NCBI RefSeq assembly: GCF_023195925.1 | Contig: NZ_JALPRE010000006.1 | Location: 372,001 to 436,000 of the forward strand | Source: Aquimarina acroporae | GTDB taxonomy: Bacteria > Bacteroidota > Bacteroidia > Flavobacteriales > Flavobacteriaceae | Reading direction: 5' to 3' | Length of the DNA stretch: 64,000 nucleotides | Shown here: positions 61,903-64,000 of the stretch, piece after piece | Layout of the letters: each line of letters opens with the position of its first letter | How positions within the stretch are numbered: position 1 is the first letter of the stretch | Translations under genes and position numbers: made by a program | The notes under the pieces: generated by a model | Database searches by the model: none | What the model was told of the DNA's origin: nothing | Seen by the model: only the letters and a program-made list of their open reading frames with translations

Positions 61903-62558
61903 TCTATTATCTCGGATATTTTAGCATCACATGTTGGACTGCCATTAGTTCCAAAATGGGTGGGGTTTTGAGAGTTGTTGTTATTGGAAGCTCTATTTAC
62001 ATCATATTTTCCGCCGGTAACCTGGACTCCTTGATCTGTGTTTTTGTTATAGTAAATATGTTGTATATTTTCTCCTTCTCTGAATAAATAAAGAGGATGA
62101 AGAAAAGCAGACTCTTTTATATTGTAAGGGTTAAATAAGCATTTTGGTAAGTTTCGATACATTATTTCTGTTTCAAGTTTAAAAGGATGACCATTGATTT
62201 CCTTATTTATTAAACCTTCAGAAAAAGTCATTTTAATTGTCGGATAATCATCTTCATTTTCACTGTTTTTTAAAAATGGAGAAACAGGTATTTTCAGCAT
62301 GTAATCAAAAGGTACGCTTGTTTTTTTAGCTTTTAATAGATCTGAATATTCATAATCTATCCCCATTGTTATAGCACCTCTAAAATTTTGCAAATGAAAC
62401 TTACAATTTACATGATAATCACCATTATTGGATTGTTTTAACTCTTCAAGAAATTTAATATAAATCATATAAAAGGTACCGATATATTCAGTTGCTATAA
62501 TAGGTTGCCATTCATTTAATTTTTTTGGTTTTAGATTAAATCTTAAATTTTCATGCAT
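61899..62558 (-). CDS. Uncharacterised protein of the protease/two-component operon (219 aa)
   Basis: This 219-residue soluble protein has no signal peptide. It looks beta-rich in the centre (YHVNCKFHLQNFRGAITMGI, LETEIMYRNLPK) and ends in a low-complexity, Asn-rich tail (NRASNNNNSQNPTHFGTNGS) near C-terminal TCDAKISEIIE. I recognise no family. It overlaps the sensor kinase gene by ATGA and starts 4 bp after the protease gene, so all four are one transcript. It may be a substrate, inhibitor or partner of the protease. Confidence 0.7.
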   Translation of the reverse strand: MHENLRFNLKPKKLNEWQPIIATEYIGTFYMIYIKFLEELKQSNNGDYHVNCKFHLQNFRGAITMGIDYEYSDLLKAKKTSVPFDYMLKIPVSPFLKNSENEDDYPTIKMTFSEGLINKEINGHPFKLETEIMYRNLPKCLFNPYNIKESAFLHPLYLFREGENIQHIYYNKNTDQGVQVTGGKYDVNRASNNNNSQNPTHFGTNGSPTCDAKISEIIE

Positions 62559-62562
62559 AATA

Positions 62563-63633
62563 TTAGACTTTTCGATTATTATTTAGTTTTAATGATTCTG
62601 CCTTTGGAAATTTTATCATTGATTCTTCGAAGCTTTCATATGAATACCATTTTTTTTCTATTTTATAGTCAGAGGGGAAATGAAAAGGATATACTTCTGG
62701 ATTATCTAAATCATTTGAAATCAAAATTTTAGTTTGATATATTGGTAAAAACAATATCTTTTGATTGAAAGGTTTAACGTTTCTTTGAAAAAATTCTTCG
62801 GAAATAGTTTTGTCAATTGGTTCAGTGGAGGAGCTTCTAAAATAAATCTCATTGGCGCACTCAATACGCTTAGTTTTTTTTATTTTAAAAAAACCGAAAT
62901 CGGAAAGATTTTTTCCTTCTATTGCAGGATAATAATCAATTAGTGCATCATTATTAATAAGTTGCTCTCTTTTTGGAAACACATTGAATAAGAATGTAGG
63001 GATACCAAATTCTTTGAAAGAATTTTCGATAACTTCTTTTGGTACATCAAAGGAGTTTTCTACACTTAAGTCATACTCTTTTAGTTTTATTTTTTCCGTT
63101 TGTTTAAAGGTGATACTCCAGAGGTTAACGCACGAATAATCTTCAAATGTAAAATTGTTTTCATCAAATTTTTCGAAATAAGTAGTGCCTAGACCAGGAT
63201 CAAAGATTAATAGATAATTTGTTGTGTCACAATATCCATAACCCATTACAAGAACCAAATGCCCCATATTTGAGCTGGTTTTAAGAGCTAAAAGTAATGG
63301 AGCTTTATTCTTGTTCAAACTTTTTACGTAAAATTCAAAATTGTTAAGTTTATTAAGATGATTTTCGCAAAGTATTTGATGTTTTTGAAAGAAAGGTACA
63401 ATACATTCTTCGTATATCGGGATATTGTAATTATTTTGATAGTCTTCTTCGTCATTAATTAAAAAACATTGATCATTTCTATAATCTTTGACAAGCTCAT
63501 TTTGGTCTATAAAGTCTTGTCCATCACTATCCGTATGGCGTAACATTTGGATACATGCTGCCCAGCATAAATGAGAATTTCTTGGTTGTACAAAAAGTTT
63601 TAAATTTTGTAATGCATAGAGTTTTTTTGACAT
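62563..63633 (-). CDS. Papain-like cysteine protease (AvrRpt2/C70-like)
   Basis: This 356-residue protein has an N-terminal papain-fold domain with the full active-site set: Q16 (oxyanion), C23 in SHLCWAACIQM, H125 in NMGHLVLVMGYG and D145 in LLIFDPGLGT. The CWAA context is that of the C70/AvrRpt2-like group. The C-terminal ~170 residues are an unrecognised domain. There is no signal peptide, so it is probably cytoplasmic. It is the first gene of the operon and has an operator-like palindrome 56 bp upstream. Cleavage of a partner is likely; the target is unknown. Confidence 0.85.
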   Translation of the reverse strand: MSKKLYALQNLKLFVQPRNSHLCWAACIQMLRHTDSDGQDFIDQNELVKDYRNDQCFLINDEEDYQNNYNIPIYEECIVPFFQKHQILCENHLNKLNNFEFYVKSLNKNKAPLLLALKTSSNMGHLVLVMGYGYCDTTNYLLIFDPGLGTTYFEKFDENNFTFEDYSCVNLWSITFKQTEKIKLKEYDLSVENSFDVPKEVIENSFKEFGIPTFLFNVFPKREQLINNDALIDYYPAIEGKNLSDFGFFKIKKTKRIECANEIYFRSSSTEPIDKTISEEFFQRNVKPFNQKILFLPIYQTKILISNDLDNPEVYPFHFPSDYKIEKKWYSYESFEESMIKFPKAESLKLNNNRKV

Positions 63634-63657
63634 GACATTGAAGTTATTTAGTTATTC

Positions 63658-63665
63658 CAAAACTC
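63658..63665 (-). promoter_or_regulatory. -7-like box of the protease operon
   Basis: The minus strand reads GAGTTTTG, one base away from TAGTTTTG used by the 263-aa gene. It lies 25 nt from the palindrome, the same spacing as in the other promoter. Confidence 0.45.
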
Positions 63666-63688
63666 TCAAAAAAGAACATACCTATCCA

Positions 63689-63704
63689 TACCCAATACAG
63701 GGTA
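63689..63704. promoter_or_regulatory. Putative response regulator operator, copy 2
   Basis: TACCC-N6-GGGTA is present again, read on the minus strand as TACCCTGTATTGGGTA, 56 bp before the protease start. A related half-site, ACCCTGTA, occurs at 63727 and can also pair with the operator's right arm to form a hairpin with an inner CTTTTC/GAAAAG stem. Confidence 0.55.
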
Positions 63705-63796
63705 ATATTTTCTTTTCTGAGAAAAGACCCTGTACTCAAAACCTTTGATGTTTTGAATACTAATATTTTAACGATTGATAACTAGGGGTATACGGT

Positions 63797-63988
63797 TTAC
63801 TCGGGCTGTAAATATATTTTCAACGCGAACAACACGAAAATAAAGATAATAAAACCGATCAATATAAAAAGACTGCCCTTGTAATATTTGCTATGTAGCG
63901 TACGGTCCTTGCGATAGCTAAAAATCATGAGTAAAATAAACGCTACAACAAAACATCCTGCAAATATTAACTGGCCCTGACTGAACAT
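63797..63988 (-). CDS. Small two-span membrane protein (63 aa)
   Basis: This 63-residue protein has two membrane helices (QLIFAGCFVVAFILLMIFSY and GSLFILIGFIIFIFVLFALK) separated by a basic loop (RKDRTLHSKYYKG). Similar small proteins are common in flavobacteria and have no assigned function. Its upstream region runs out of the window. It is leftward, upstream of the protease operon promoter, and is likely a separate transcript ending in the hairpin near 63696-63734. Confidence 0.75.
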   Translation of the reverse strand: MFSQGQLIFAGCFVVAFILLMIFSYRKDRTLHSKYYKGSLFILIGFIIFIFVLFALKIYLQPE

Positions 63989-64000
63989 AAATTGTTATTT

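Overview
The window comes from a low-GC member of the Bacteroidetes, most likely a marine Flavobacteriaceae (Aquimarina-like; the genus is a guess). The evidence is several TAnnTTTG-type promoter boxes, TTG and GTG starts with no strong Shine-Dalgarno, a tmRNA whose tag reads GENNYALAA, lineage-typical small proteins (Lacal_2735 family), and a fused isobutyryl-CoA mutase. No ordinary tRNA, rRNA, insertion sequence or CRISPR array was seen.

Layout. 1-1.2 kb: a cut-off redoxin and two rhodaneses. 1.3-3.9 kb: a leftward pair, a PD-(D/E)XK-like protein and a DUF3644 protein with an Rx4H (HEPN-like) motif, possibly a defence cassette. 4-13.2 kb: housekeeping and accessory genes (VOC, HD phosphohydrolase, two DinB-like proteins around a Crp/Fnr regulator, GH18 lipoprotein, POT transporter, GNAT, serine hydrolase) and one gene broken by an in-frame stop. 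13.25-28.87 kb: an integrative element inserted in the 3' end of ssrA (tmRNA). It is bounded by a 14-bp direct repeat and carries a tyrosine integrase, excisionase-like HTH proteins, a RepA-like ATPase and a primase-like DUF6371 protein around an origin-like repeat region, then cargo: a type I restriction-modification operon with its own HTH regulator, a NucS-like nuclease, a zinc-ribbon protein and an AbiGi-like protein. 28.9-47.6 kb: ssrA, an NAD(P)-dependent oxidoreductase with pyrF, a BtuF-like protein, purU, a large metalloprotease, icmF, a membrane-bound LuxR-type regulator, an amino-acid symporter and an amidohydrolase/esterase pair. 47.7-58.4 kb: an Lrp regulator, two copies of a structured small RNA bracketing an esterase paralogue that lacks its nucleophile, a DJ-1/MFS pair, porin, P-II, crcB, an SRPBCC protein and a DPP III-like peptidase.

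58.5-63.7 kb holds the most unusual locus. A leftward operon encodes a papain-like cysteine protease, an unknown protein, a sensor kinase and a NarL-type response regulator, each joined by 4-bp gaps or overlaps. Beyond a terminator lies a separately transcribed 263-aa protein of unknown family. The operon and the 263-aa gene have matching control regions: the palindrome TACCC-N6-GGGTA sits at the same distance from an AGTTTTG box and 56-59 bp before the start codon. This suggests that the response regulator controls both the protease and the 263-aa protein as one regulon.
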